DNA from: Telopea speciosissima
Taxonomy: Eukaryota; Streptophyta; Magnoliopsida; Proteales; Proteaceae
DNA: 64,000 bases
Assembly (NCBI RefSeq): GCF_018873765.1
Contig: NC_057919.1
Span: 61,332,484-61,396,483 of the forward strand
Direction of reading: 5' to 3'
A program made the position numbers and the translations under genes. Below, piece by piece: positions 1 to 12,400 of this stretch; position 1 is the first letter of the stretch, and every line of letters starts with the position of its first letter. Under the pieces are notes generated by a model. It worked only from the letters and a program-made list of their open reading frames with translations. It was not told the origin of the DNA and searched no databases.

Positions 1-1140
1 CAATTACCAAGGCATAGGCTACCTTCTCGATCCTAGTGTACCTAGTCTCTGCATCGATCAGAACATGGCTGACATAGTAGATAGGCCTCTGGACTTTGTC
101 TTCTTCCTTTAGCAGTACTGCGCTGACCGCGACAGGGGTGTCAGCCAGGTAGAGCTGCAACTCTTCGTTAGGTTCTGGTCGCCCAAGCAGTGGTGGGCTC
201 TCTAGGTACTCCTTCAATTCTTCGAATGCCTTCTGGCACTCTTCCGTCCATGTGAAATCTTTAGGGCTTCGAAGGTTCTTCAATGTTTTGAAGAATGGTA
301 AGCACTTATCACCTAATCATGACACGAACCTGGAAAGGGCGGCGACCCTTCCATTCGACCTCTGCACTTCCCTGACCGTCTGAGGAGGTGCCATCTCTTG
401 GATGGCCTTGATCTTGGATGGGTTGGCTTCTATTCCACGTACTGAGACCATGAACCCCAGGAATTTTCCTGACGTTACACCGAATGCGCACTTTGCAGGG
501 TTTAGCTTCATCTGGTTCCTCCTCAGTACTGCGAGTGCTTCCTCTAAGTCGGTCTTTCCTGACGTTACACCGAAGGCGCACTTTGCAGGGTTTAGCTTCA
601 TCTGGTTCCTCCTCAGTACTGCGAATGCTTCCTCTAAGTCGGTCAGGTGTTGGTTGGCATGGATGCTTTTCACGAGCATGTCATCCACATATACCTCCAT
701 GTTGCGCCCGATCTGCTCCTCGAACATCTTGTTGGCCATCCTCTGATAGGTGGCCCCTGCATTCTTCAACCCGAACGGCATGACGTTGTAGCAGTAGTTC
801 TCTTTGTCCGTCCAAAATGCGGTGTAGGACTCATCACCCTCATGCATGAGGATCTGGTTGTATCCGGAGTAGGCATCCATGAAACTGAGCATCTCATGGC
901 CGGCGGTGGCGTCGATCAGTAGGTCGATCTTGGGCAGTGGGTACTCATCTTTTGGGCATACCTTATTCAGGTCGGTGTAGCCGACGCACATCCTCTACTT
1001 CCCACTTGGCTTTGGTACCATAACCACGTTTGCGAGCCAGGTTGGGAACTTCTCCTTTCTGATGAACCCTGATTGGCTTAACTTCTCGATCTCTTCCTTG
1101 ATTGTTGCTTGTCGGTCGAGGGCGAAGTTACGCCGCTTCT
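1..1140 (-). pseudogene. pol: gypsy reverse transcriptase and RNase H start (broken, continues off window)
   Basis: Sequence resumes after the insertion with QKRRNFALDRQ-like residues, then RT landmarks: FMDAYSGYNQI, PFGLKNAGATYQRM and the catalytic YVDDMLV. The frame contains a 30-residue tandem duplication and then ends at a TGA (317-319) that looks like CGA to TGA decay. The translation continues beyond it into RNase H (FTWTEECQKAFEELK, then LPLYLADTP-like residues) up to base 1. Confidence 0.9.
465..644 (-). repeat. 90-bp in-frame tandem duplication within RT
   Basis: 465-554 and 555-644 are direct copies differing at about two bases. Because the unit is 30 codons the frame stays open, so the protein reads TDLEEA...GVTSGK twice. 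Confidence 0.95.
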
Positions 1141-1649
1141 GTTAAATCCGTGCCCAAAATCCAGTTTAAAACTCGGTCTGACCATCGGTCTGGTTTGAAC
1201 CTTTTATGTAGAACCAGGAGCGGAGTACGCTTGTGAAGCGTGGACCATGATACTCAAGCCATCCCACAAGATTGTTGACCGTGACTCGGAGAAGTCATCG
1301 AGGATAGGTACATCGACGAGGTAGGGGAAAGTTTATCTTCGAGGGTGCATTCCTAGCATTTCCTTATTTCGAGGATCCACTGGCCCTCGCCGTGTACCCG
1401 TTCTCACTTGGATGATTGGGAGTAAGTTAATATCCTAATAACTCATGAGTATAAATACTAGAATGGGCTTAGGACCTGATGTTCATTCTAATCATATTAT
1501 GGGCCTAGTAGTATAATGGGCCCAATAACTTAAAATTGACCTAAAGACTTAAGACAACCAAACATGACTTAAGACTAAAGTGAGGTAAATAGGGGTCAAT
1601 CCACTATTCACCTCACAATAGAAAACCTAAATCGTGGAGAGGAAAGGAG

Positions 1650-1750
1650 AGAAGGAAAGAAAGAAGAAGAAGAAAAAGAAGAAGAAAAAGAAGAAGAAGA
1701 AGAAGAAGAAGGAAGAAGGAACGAAAGGTAGAGAAGAAGAAGAAGGAAGA
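1650..1750. repeat. purine-rich GAA/GAAA simple repeat
   Basis: Imperfect (GAA)n and (GAAAA)n run on the plus strand inside the insertion. The Ser/Phe-rich frame on the other strand is an artefact. Confidence 0.9.
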
Positions 1751-2294
1751 GAGGTGGAACCCAAGCTTGCTCTCCTACATTGGTGAGCATTCTCTCTCTC
1801 TCTCACCTCCTAATTTGTAGACCTAGGGTTTGGACTTATGAGCCATGAGTGCTTCATCTACCCTAATGGAAAGGCCATTAATGGCTAATCTTTGAAGCTT
1901 AGTTATAAAGACACCTAATCCTACCTTTCACCCCCTTTCACCCTTTCTCCATTTATGAACCCTAAGTTGGGGATTCACCTCCATTTATGGGTTTCACCAA
2001 CCCTCATGGAAGACCATAGAGGTGTGGTTTGTGGGTTGTTAAATAACATTGATTAAAGACCCTTTCAAAACCCCAATACCCAAACCCATGAGTTTCCTTT
2101 CCATATGTATTTAATGGAGGAAAACCTAATCGATCATGGGGTTTACAAACCCATGTTGGGTGTGTGCTATGGCACCTTGGTTGGGGTTGTTCTCATGGCC
2201 AAAGAGACCCCTAAAAACCCCTAAGAATACCCCATTTTAGCCCAAGACTTTGGGGCTGCAAAACCATTCTCGGAATGGCATGAGCAAGAAGAGC

Positions 2295-2515
2295 GGCACA
2301 TGGACAGGCACATGCAAGTGCCAGTCCCGAGAAACTAGATCCGGTGGGAAGTCCGAGAGGGACAGGCACATGCAAGTGCAGTCCTCGAGAAAGATCTACG
2401 GTGTGAGGTCCGAGAGGGACAGGCACATGGACAGCACATGCAAGTGCCGGTCCCGAGAACCTAGATCTGCGGTGGGAAAGTCCGAGAGGGACAGGCACAT
2501 GGACAGGCACATGAT
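2295..2515. repeat. short tandem repeat, unit about 60-75 bp
   Basis: Three to four imperfect copies of a unit containing GTCCGAGAGGGACAGGCACA and CACATGCAAGTGC with small internal length changes. Confidence 0.85.
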
Positions 2516-4279
2516 ATAGCCTTGCTTGTATGTGCCGGTCCCCTATTTTAGCCTTGTTTGATAACTTATGGGGCCCAACTCTTCTAGCCCTAAGGCACTA
2601 ATCTCTCCCCACGTTGTACACTCTCTTTAGGTTGCCGACCTGGCTGGGCGTATTAGTACGTGGGGACGATGTACTTGGCATCGAACGCCGATTTGAAGAG
2701 CTCCGCATCGACGATTGATCGAGAATCAAGGTGAGTGAGTTAAGCAAACGCCTTAATTTATGGAATGTTTGTGTGTCATGTCTTGCGAATGTCATTCATG
2801 CATGTGTGCTATAATATATAATTATTAGTAAGATATAGGACGATATAAATGTTTAGATGTTGATAGGACTTTACATTCTTGTCTTGCGATATTATTTATT
2901 TTATCGCACTATGGTGCGAATGGTGTTGGATTTAGTTATGGGACTCGGGTGCCGTTGGTGCTGGACTCGAGGATTCCATAATATGGACTCACTCATGGCA
3001 TGTAGATCTAGGGCTTAAAGCGGGATCCAAGTGCCGGTGGGTGCTGGGCTTGAGATTGCCGTACTTGAAATTGCATTAGAGTTGTCCATTGCATTAGGTG
3101 GAAACGGGATGGTGACCGACCGATCGCTTCGGTATTCACATCTCGTACTTGTATACGTACGTATGGGCTAGAGGGGCGAGAGGATAGCCGTGACCGTATT
3201 TCGGTATCTATGGACTCGGCCTCGGCCTATGCACATGCGTACCTCACTCATACAATAGGTGAATGCTGGCTAGGATAAATGTTTACCCAAGCACTATGAC
3301 CCTTACCGAATGGGGTTAGGTGTCGGTCAAATCCGTGGGTTCCGACCGTTATTCGGGTATACCCACCGGGAAGTTCGGCGCCAACCGTATTTTGGGCCGA
3401 ACGCCAGGGACGGGATTTGACTCGGGGTTTGCGTATATCTCTTGGTGGAGACCTGCGGGCTTCAGTAGCGACCGGGTTTGTCATCGCCGTATACCATCCG
3501 TTTATGGTACCGATGTCTGGGATGCTACCTAAGGTGTTGCTATATTAGTACTATACCGACTTAGTTGTGTGTTAGGTGGATAACAATAAAACTATACATC
3601 ATCATTCATTCATGTAGCATGATTGTAAATTGTATGTGATGTACGGTCTACCTTGGTGGTATGGGACACCTTGGTATCCGTCCATCATGTATGGTTTGCA
3701 ATCAACCCCATTCATTATTATTATTGTGTATGCTTGTGTGGCTTAGCCACTCATTGGGCTCGCTTGGAGCTCACTCCTCGAGGAAACATATTTTTAGTTG
3801 ATGCAGTGTACATTCGAGCATGACGGCACGGAGTTCAAGACTCTGATGAAGGTCATGAAGAGTGGTGGACTTGAGTATGAGGATCATGGACCGGAGTGCT
3901 ATGTGAGATGTGTTCCACGAGGGAAGCAGTAATTCTTGGCGGTGGCCATCTTTTGTTACACTTTGATAAACTATTTTTCGATTCAAAGGTGTATTCTTTT
4001 ATTCCTTTCTTGATAAGTGTATTTATTATACAAGTGATAATACATAGATCCCGATTAGAACCCATTGATATGAAGGGGTAAATTTGAATAGACAATATTT
4101 TATATGCTATCACCTAGCTTCGCTAACTCGATGTTATTAATATTAATCCTTTCCTTTTACCTATTATTTGTCGTTGTGAATGAGTTAGTCTTGGATTGCA
4201 TCGTTGATTCTCGTGGTTAGAGAGCGTATTGGCACGCTCCAGTTGCATTCCCGTGGTTCGTGGATGGGGGTGTGGACTA

Positions 4280-5112
4280 CGTTGAATGGGCTTCCTGGTT
4301 GGGTTGACATGTAGTCGGTGCTCTGCTATGGAATGTGGTATTCCCGGCATGTCGGAGGTCGACCATGCAAAGACATCCATGTTCGCTTGGAGGAGGTGTC
4401 CAAGCCCTTCTTTCTGTTCCTTGCTTAGCAGGGAGCCGACCTGAATGACCTTGGAGGGGTCATCTCGGCTGAGGGGCCATGGGATGAGGTCTTCTACTGG
4501 CCTTCCCCTTCTCTCTGTCAGTTCATCTCTCTGGTCACTGGCCATGCTCTCTAGGCAGAGTGCCATTCCACGGGTGTTACCATTGTTCTTTTTCATGAAG
4601 GTGGCGTAGCACTCCCTTGCTTTCTTCTGATCTCCTCGGACTTCGCCTACCCCATTCTCGGTGGGGAACTTCATCTTCAGGTGAAGTGGCGATATGACTC
4701 CTCTAAGGGCTGTCAGTGATGGTCGCCCTAAGAGGCCGTTGAAGGACACCACGGACTTGACTACCATGAAATTCACCATGATGGTCACTTGTCGAGGGTG
4801 TACCCCGAAGGTGACGGGTAGTTCTATGGTACCTCTGATGGAGGCGGTGGCACCTGAGAATCTATGGAGGTAAGTGGGCTCTGGTTTGACCTGATCGTCC
4901 CCGAACCTGAACTGTCAATAGGCGCCCAAGGAGAGTACGTCAATAGACGCCCCTGTGTCTATCAGTACCCTGTGTACAAGCCGGTTGGCAACCTTCACCT
5001 GTGCTACCAGGGCATCTTCATGTGGGACGTTTAGTCCTTCCAGGTCTTCACCCGAGAAGGAGATCACCGCCTCGATCTTGGCTATCTTGCTTAGCTTCTT
5101 TGCCACTCCCAC
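4280..5112 (-). pseudogene. pol: gypsy protease and start of reverse transcriptase (broken)
   Basis: A retropepsin active site, LIDTGAS, is visible near 4945-4965 and continues the gag frame. A TGA stop follows just after (about 4914). The frame then reopens (4788-4280) through GLLGRPSLTALRG and an acidic linker to the RT entry segment HVNPTRKPIQ, where the foreign insertion begins. The remaining codons of that open frame (to 4123) are not retrotransposon-like and belong to the insertion. Confidence 0.85.
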
Positions 5113-5262
5113 GAACCTGGCATGAGCTTTAGCTTTTTTGGTGGACTCTTCCCCCGGTCCTCCAAGTATGGTGAGGATAGGAGGTCCCTTGGTGCCACTA
5201 GGTTCTGTTGCATCTCTCCGCTCTTCTGGGCGGGCTCTCTCTTGATCTGTTCTTCTTTCTTC

Positions 5263-6969
5263 TCATCTCGGTTCCACTCTGTCTCTGTTGCGACCTCTAT
5301 CTCCTTGGCCTGATCGGTTGTCACGTCTCCCCTTCACATACTTGTTCAAGCTTCCTGCTCTTACAAGTTGTTCTATCTCTCTCTTCAATTGATAGCACTC
5401 CTCTGTGTCATGCCCATTCTCTTTGTGGAAGAGACAATACTTGTTAGGGTTTCGCTTCTCTGGTCCTGCTAGCATGGGTCGTGGCCAATGGAGTAGGTCA
5501 CGATCTTGGATCTGCATGAGTATCTGAGACCTGGTAGTGTTTAGTGGTGTGAACTCAGGGGTGCTTGCCCTCTCACTTCTCTCTGGGCGACAGTCTGTCC
5601 TCCCAGATGGGCGGTCGCTCTTCTCTTGTCGACGCTCTGTCCTCGACCTCTTACCCTCTTTGCAATCATCAGGTGTTGACCTCTTGTTGTCCTGTGGCTT
5701 GGCCTCGATTATTTTCGTTCTAGCTTGTATTACCTCGGCCATATTTACAAACTCGTTGCACCGCTCCAGGAGCTCTTTCATAGTCCTGGTCTCATGACAT
5801 GCCAGGTCCTTGATCAGGTCCAGATCCCTGATGCCTCTTACTAGGGCTGCATGCTGTGTCTGGTCGTCCAAGTCTCGAACCTCCAGGGACTCCTTGGTGA
5901 ACCTGCTAACGTACTCTCTGAGAGATTCCCCAGGGTTCTGTACCACATTCAGTAGATTGACGGTGGTCTTCTTCTGCTTGACACTGCTTTGGAAGCGGGT
6001 GACGAAGTGTTCGCATAGCTCTGCGAACGAGCATATAGATCTCGGTCGTAGCCTGGAGAACCATGATGTGGCTGCTCCCTTGAGGGATGCAGGGAATGCT
6101 CGACAGGAGACCACGTCTGACCCACCATACAATGTCATCATGCCATTAAAGTAGTTGATGTGGTCATTAGGGTCAGTGGTACCACTGTAAAGTTCAAAGG
6201 TGGGTAGTCGGAACCTGGAAGGTAGAGTGGCTGACATGATCTCTGTCGAGAATGGGTGTTGTCCAGGTATGGAATGTGTCTCGCCTTTGATCTGCTTCTT
6301 CAACCCTTCTAGCTTCTCATCTAGGTCGTGGAGTCGTCGATCGAGCTCCTCGTCCCGTGTCTATCCCTCACGCCTGGCCGGATGTTCGCTGCGACCCCGT
6401 TCACGCTCTCTCCTGGATGTCCCCTCCTGCCTTGAGTGTTGGCGGGATGGTGAATGGTCACGCCATGATGAACCCTGTCATGAAGGTGAGGGGCTTTCCT
6501 CTCTGTAGGTTCGGCTTCGTCGTGGTATGTGACCTTCTTCAAGTCGTCCGTCGAACACAGACCTTCGGACCGATCTCTGCGGGCTAGGCACCCTCGCCCT
6601 GGGTGTTGGCGTCCTACCACGTTCTGACCGTGGCGAGAGGTCTCTTGTTCTCCTGGGATGCTGGGAAGGCTCCCCCCGCTATGGAGTGGGGGTTGCCCAT
6701 TGCGTAAGTCTCTCTGATCCCACGCCCCTGGGAGATGATCTCTTAGGGTTCGGCTCTTGTCGAGGTACAGACTCCACCCTTACTGATGGCGATGTCCTTC
6801 GGTGGTGAGACGTTGCACGCTGTGTCAGGTATTCTCGAAAGGGTCGTTGTTCATCGAGGATCTGTCGTTGCAGATCGTTGATCTGACCCACAGTGGCTGG
6901 AGCATTGGGGTCAGGTATCACCTCCACCACCACATCGTCTGCCTCGTCATTGTTAGGCTCATCGACCAC
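5263..6969 (-). pseudogene. gag: gypsy gag polyprotein (broken)
   Basis: The stretch 6303-5263 is one open frame of 346 codons with a retrotransposon gag core (region around YSGTTDPNDHINYF and LREYVSRF) followed by a zinc-knuckle-like segment, KYCLFHKENGHDTEEC, and a basic tail. The N-terminal part starts at 6969 (acidic, then Arg/Ser/Pro-rich) and is interrupted at about 6680. The protein would build the virus-like particle. The stop at the lower end separates it from protease in the same frame. Confidence 0.85.
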
Positions 6970-7149
6970 AAACTGGTCATTAAGGGGGATCTTTTCCCCC
7001 AGAGGGACATGGTCCTGGTCATTGGCTCTGCGGCGAGAGCACTCTGGGGGTGGTGATCCATTCCTTGCTCCGTTGTTGGTGGTGGTAGTCTTCCTTCATG
7101 CCATTGAATGAATATGGAATCGAGCTAGTAGCTGTAATGGCTAGCGTCG

Positions 7150-7168
7150 TTCCCACAGACGGCGCCAA
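7150..7168 (-). other. primer-binding site of the gypsy element
   Basis: On the minus strand the bases immediately after the LTR read TTGGCGCCGTCTGTGGGAA. The TGGCGCC core is the common tRNA-Asp-type primer site of plant gypsy elements. It fixes the element's orientation and the LTR edge. Confidence 0.75.
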
Positions 7169-7362
7169 TCTGTTGCGTCAAGAAATCGTCGAGCAGTCCT
7201 ACGAGTGTCGTCATCTGCAAGTGGACCAAGGGGTCAATAGAGAGAACCGGTGTGGTTCTGGCCTAGGGCTCTCTGATGCCAAAGTTAGATCTCTTGAGCA
7301 AACAGATAAATAGTGATTATTCAATATGAGTTTTGATGTCCCTTGATGGGGTTGTGTACCTT

Positions 7363-7373
7363 GCCTTTTATAG
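7363..7373 (-). promoter_or_regulatory. LTR TATA box
   Basis: The minus strand reads CTATAAAAGGC about 190 bp before the LTR end, the expected place for the U3/R promoter of a plant gypsy LTR. Transcription would run leftward into gag. Confidence 0.6.
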
Positions 7374-7694
7374 TAGTGTATGGCGGTGTGGAGAGTCCCA
7401 GTTTGATGGCGATTGTGCCATTGAGTGGATAGAGGCCCTGGGTAACGGGGCTCTATTCTGATTGGCCATCTCCCCGCGGGAGGGAGTGTGCTGGTGGTAT
7501 CAAGATCCTTGGTAGATAGATACCCGCGTGTGGTGATAACGTCACTGGTGCTTGAATCCGTCTGGGTGACGTGACTTCTAAGCGGTGGCCTAGAGTCCTG
7601 GTGGTGACATGAGTCTGTAATGATACGATTGGGTCATAGACGAGTAGCCCCGATGTCCGTGCACATCACGTCTGCGTCCACGATGCCACACCTG

Positions 7695-7895
7695 GGTGTG
7701 GCCGCGCCTAGGTGAGGCCGGGCCTGAGTGGTGGCCGCGCCTGGGTGAGGCCGAGCCTGGGTGGGGCCGCGCCTGGGTGAGAGGCCGCGCCTGGGTGTGG
7801 CCGTGCCTGAGTGGTGGCCGCGCTTGGGTGCAGGCTGCGCCTGGGTGTGGCCGCGCCTGGGTGAGGCCGCGCCTGGGTGCTGGCCGCACCCGGGT
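7695..7895. repeat. GC-rich minisatellite inside the gypsy LTR (U3)
   Basis: About eleven imperfect copies of a 16-19 bp unit close to GGCCGCGCCTGGGTG. It lies 320-530 bp upstream of the LTR TATA box. The apparent long reading frames here on both strands (Arg/Pro/His- or Trp/Gly-rich) are artefacts of the repeat. Confidence 0.9.
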
Positions 7896-8226
7896 GGGAC
7901 CCCCGGTTCGTTCTCCTTGGTTCTGGAGCGGGTTGCCCTGTGACACGTGGCGGCTGCTGATTGGTCTGGTGAATCTTGGATGTATCAAACACGTTAAAGT
8001 ACACATATTTATGTTTGCATCTAATCTCCATTGGGAAAATATACAATACAAAAATCCTAGAACAGATTGCCCAAATCTGTCCATAGTTGAGAACAAATAG
8101 AGTTACTATTAGACTATTGCACAAAGTATAACAATTATAACAAGCACATAAAGAAAATATAATTTATTAATTTAATCAAATTAAATTGAGTTTGATGGAC
8201 ACACATCAAATGCAATAAATTCAACA

Positions 8227-8478
8227 GATCCTCCTTAAATATAGGCAAAATTAAAGGGGAAAAGACTATCTAACTTGGTTAAAAAATACAAACCACACAT
8301 TCAATCTAAAAGTAAACTTTGACACCATTATTAGCGTTGGATCACGGATCAAGGTATCACTATCGTATCAGTATCACTAGTATCCGATACCGATTCAGAT
8401 CAAAAGTATGAAGGCCAAAAAGTGGTGCGTTTTTTAATATACGCCTAATACGGGCTTGTTGTCACTACGACCTGATTT
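8227..8478. other. intergenic, nothing recognised
   Basis: AT-rich sequence followed by GTATCGG-like words (8340-8410) that recur near 20105-20175. No gene or element boundary supported. Confidence 0.5.
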
Positions 8479-9454
8479 GTATTTGTAGGTGCAGCGGACG
8501 GAGGGTCGCTGGCGTGCACCCAGGGGGAAAGAAAGAAAATGGGAAAATAGGAGTCGCCACCTAAATTTAGGGTCTAGGACCCATGAATGAATGGTGTCCC
8601 TCCTTCAGAGAAGGGGCGCTAAATTAACTCCAATGACTCAATGGATGGTCTACCCCAGATCTCTGGGTAAGTGTCAAGTTACGGGCTGGGAAGGTGTTAG
8701 GCACCCAACAACCGCCTGGCCGACAGCCGGTCTTCCTAGACCAAACTATGTTGTGTACTGTTGTGTTATACATGTTACGCACATAATTAAAATAATTTTT
8801 TTTTGTGTTTTATTCAAGTTAGAAAACCTAACTCTATGGTAAAAATAAGGTTAATTGTACAAAAGTGAGTAAGACCCTAATCCTATGATTATATCATGAA
8901 GAATGACAATTACCTAGAGTACAAACTTACTTAAGAGTCGAAATGGCCAAAATTATGAAAATGCCGCTAGAGGGCCAAAATATGTACAAATGCATGAAAT
9001 CATACTTAAATGCTGAAAAGATTAAAACATGATTAAAAATTATTAACAGCATGCATATGAATCAATAGAAACACATAAAATGCTATGGAGATGCAAGGTG
9101 GTGAAAATTACCAAAATGCCCCGGTTAGGGCAAAAATATAAATATGCATGTAAATGCAAGTTTATACTTAAAACATGCTTATGAAAGTTAAAACATGCAA
9201 ATAAAGTGACATAAACCTTTCCAGGGCCCTAAACATGATTCGATCACAAAATGACCAAAATGCCCCTCAAGGGCAAAATGGTAAAAGTACAAGAACATGC
9301 ACTTTCAAGTAATTTTAGGCATTTAATATGTCATTAAACATCCTAAAATTACTAAAATGCCAAATAAGGCTATTGGATGATACATTGGGCCCACGTTTGG
9401 TAAAATTACCAAAATGCCCCTAAGGGCAAGAATGAGCTTTATGCATGGTTATGA

Positions 9455-12400
9455 TAAGGGTGTCAATCAGTTCGCTTTCGGGTATTCGGTCCGGTTTCGG
9501 TTCGATTCCATGCATTGTAGGTGTGACCCGAAACCAAACTGATACCCGACTCGGTTTTGTACTTACAACCGAATCCAAACCCCCTCGGTTCGGTTCGGTC
9601 TCGGTTCTATTTCGGTTTCATAAAACGGTTTTCATTCGGGTCTCATTTGATTTTTACTGCAATATAATTCGGTTCTTGTATATGGTTCCTTTTTTTTTAT
9701 GGAATGACAACACCATCAAACCTTCAAATTGACAATACTACTTTGTTTTTAGTAAATTTCAAAATGCCTTGCCGATTAGACATTTGGATCGTTTGGACTT
9801 AGGAGAAAATGGAACGTTTGAATTTGAAAGAATTGTAAGATTAACTTGAAGTAAAAGAGTAAGACTAAAATAAAAACAATAAAATAGGAAAGGGAATATG
9901 AAAAGCCAATCAGTTAGAGAATTAGAGTTATAGTGATAAACAATTACCAAAAAACAAATACGGTTTTGATTACTTACTTACTTTAAATCTTTAATTACTT
10001 AATTATCTTATTAAATATCTTTTACCCAATTAAAAGAAATAGGGTTTGGGGATTAAATGGATATTCGGTTCGATTTCGGTTCAAACCGACGATTTTGGAC
10101 ATGGAACCGAAACCGAACTGTAAACACCACATTTTGACACCTTGGAAGTGTGTCTAGGCAATGATGGTTAAGGACGTAACTCGTGTTGTGACTGAATGGC
10201 AAGAATTACCAAATTACCCCTACCCCACTTTTTGTAACCAAACTGTCCCAAATAGAGCCTAAACCCCTAACATAGCCGTATTTAACCATTTTAAGTTCAC
10301 ATTTGAAGTTTCACCCAAATCCAACACCTTTCATGAAAATGATCGTTTTACCCCTGGCACGGTTCTTGCTATCTGGACCACCCGATTTAGTTCGAAATAC
10401 TTTGGATGACTTCATTTGGTCATATTAAGCTTTCACGTAAAGTTTCGGCCAAATCGGATAACTTTTATAAAAATGACCGTTTTACCCCTGACATGGTTCT
10501 TGGTACCCGAGCCACCTGATGTGACCTAAAACCATTTGGATAACTTTATTTGGTCATATTGTGCTTACACGTAAATTTCATGTAATTCCGGTATCATTTG
10601 GACCTTGATCGGTGTGAAACACCATTTATGTGCTTTCTTCGGTATCCGTGCCACTTTTAGTCAAAATCTGGCTACATCAGCCACACAGATGAAAAGTACG
10701 TGTTGCGACCTTCACGTCGATATGTGACGTGCAAAAAACGGCCATCTGGATCAAAAAATATTGATGTTTGAATGTGGACCCTTTAAAATGGAATCTTTAA
10801 AAGGTTTATATAAAAATATAAAAAAAGTTTACTGAGCCGAGTCAGACCGGGTTAACCCGACCCGGACCAACCCGGCCTGACCCAGCCCGGCTGGGCCTGT
10901 CGGCAGGCCACAAGGCGCACCATTCCGCACACATGGGCATGGCCCCATGCCCACTTGGCTGCCAAAGTCTTGGCTGCACCGGCCTAGGCATGCACAAGTC
11001 AAGCCCATGTGCGCCCAGCCACTTGCACCTGCCAGCCCCAGCTGCTCACCAGCCTCTTGTCCCCTACCTTCAATGCCCCAGGGCTCATTCAGTCATTTCC
11101 TCGAACACTTTTTTTCCTATAAATAGGAGGTGTTTTAGAGAGGTTAGGGACAGAGGAAAATTAGTGAAAAATTACCTTCACGTAGTCCTTGATCCCCTCT
11201 TTCCATCCATGGGTTTCTTATCCATAGGTTATGCTCCATTACTGATATAAAACTGGAGGCTTTCAGCGACTATTTACGGTCAAAAAAAGGTTACTCAAGC
11301 TGAGCCCAGACACTTCCACGCTTCAAGGGTATTTTTCCATATTTTTTACTTATTTTTAAGTATTTGTTTTGATTTTCTTTACAACAAAGGTTTTTTTTCA
11401 GTTATAAAAATGTTAAAAATAATTCAAGAGTGATAAAAATATGAAATTTTCAGGGATGATGCTTGTCACTATGTTTGACATTCATTAATTTTCTCAAGCT
11501 CCAAATCAATTTTTTGTGATATTTTTGCCCCTGTAAAGGATTTCGGATTATGTAAAATCTGAACATGTGGGTGGGTATTTGGACAAAAGTGTTATGACCA
11601 TGTTAAAGATCATGTTTTTATTAGTGGGAATTGGCTCTGGTTTGATCCAATTCGAATCTGTGATGGGGATTTTGTATTTTTCTTTGTTTTCCCTTCTTTT
11701 TTAGCATTTAAAAAAATATTAAAAATAATATAAATGCATAAAAATTCACAAAAAAATTATGGAATGCATATTTCATCATGCTTGATTTTATGGAATCATT
11801 ATCCACTGACATGCATGTTTGATAGTTTTTATACATTTCCCACCTCATTTAGGGGTATAAATGTCATTTTTCTAATTATAATGAAAAATTCTGGAAAAAT
11901 AGAAAAAAATGTTTTTATGCATGACATGCTGTTTTAGAATGGTTTAGGATGTTTTCATATGCATATGTGACCATCATGCTTGATAGATATGCATACAAAG
12001 TCATTTGCGCCCTCTAGGGGCATTTTGGTAATTTACCAAACGTGGGCCTAGGCTATCATTCTGGAAATATCATTTGGTGTGTTCAGTCATTTTAGGATGT
12101 TTAACATCACTTTCGATGCCTACAATGATTCTAAGTGTCTTTTGACACTTGCCATTTTGCCCTTGGGGGCATTTTGGTCATTTTGTGACCAAACCTTGCT
12201 TAGGACCCCGGAAAGGCTCCTGTTACTTTTGCCGCATGTTTTAACATTTAATAAACATGTTTTAAGCATAAGTCAGCATTTTCATGAATTATCATGCATT
12301 TTCTACATGTTTGCCATAACAGGGGCATTTTGGTAATTTTTACCACCCCACATTTCCTTGCCATTTCATGTGTTCTTGATGATCCAAATGTATGATGTTA

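Larger units (their letters stand above)
1141..4279. mobile_element. ~3.1-kb insertion splitting the gypsy RT, probably a solo LTR
   Basis: RT codons on either side (KPIQ at the right, QKRR at the left) are contiguous in related elements, so this block is foreign. I find no protein domain in it. Its right part (about 3720-3800) has the GC-balanced, ORF-less look of long gypsy LTRs. Exact ends are unclear: only GTT is plainly shared at the two junctions, and I see no TG...CA pair with a clean 5-bp TSD. It contains a GAA-type simple repeat and a tandem repeat. Confidence 0.55.
1..8226 (-). mobile_element. Ty3/gypsy LTR retrotransposon, partial and decayed
   Basis: Read on the minus strand the order is LTR (7171-8226), primer-binding site (about 7150-7168), gag, protease, reverse transcriptase and RNase H, running off the left edge of the window. 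The gag type, with a short zinc-knuckle-like C-x-x-H segment, and the tRNA-Asp-like primer site fit a Tat-like plant gypsy lineage; the lineage call is inference. Gag, protease and the start of RT share one frame but are broken by in-frame stops near 5263 and 4914, another stop at 317-319, and a frame break near 6620-6680. A separate ~3.1-kb sequence (about 1141-4279) splits RT. The second LTR lies outside the window. The element is non-functional. Confidence 0.9.
7171..8226 (-). repeat. 5' LTR of the gypsy element
   Basis: The segment starts TGTTG and ends CAACA, the usual short inverted LTR ends, and lies directly next to the primer-binding site. It contains a TATA box at 7363-7373 and a GC-rich minisatellite in its U3 part. 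The boundary at 7171 is firm because of the primer site; the boundary at 8226 rests only on the CAACA end, since the partner LTR is not in the window. Confidence 0.7.

Noticed and set aside
4290..4294. GCTTC as TSD (with 1135-1139) of the 3.1-kb insertion
   Set aside because: It would remove the RT codons PIQ that match the host gene, and the element would not end in CA.
7590..8124. Long overlapping frames on both strands (Arg/Pro/His-rich and Trp/Gly-rich)
   Set aside because: They are produced by the GC-rich minisatellite in the gypsy LTR and show no protein features.
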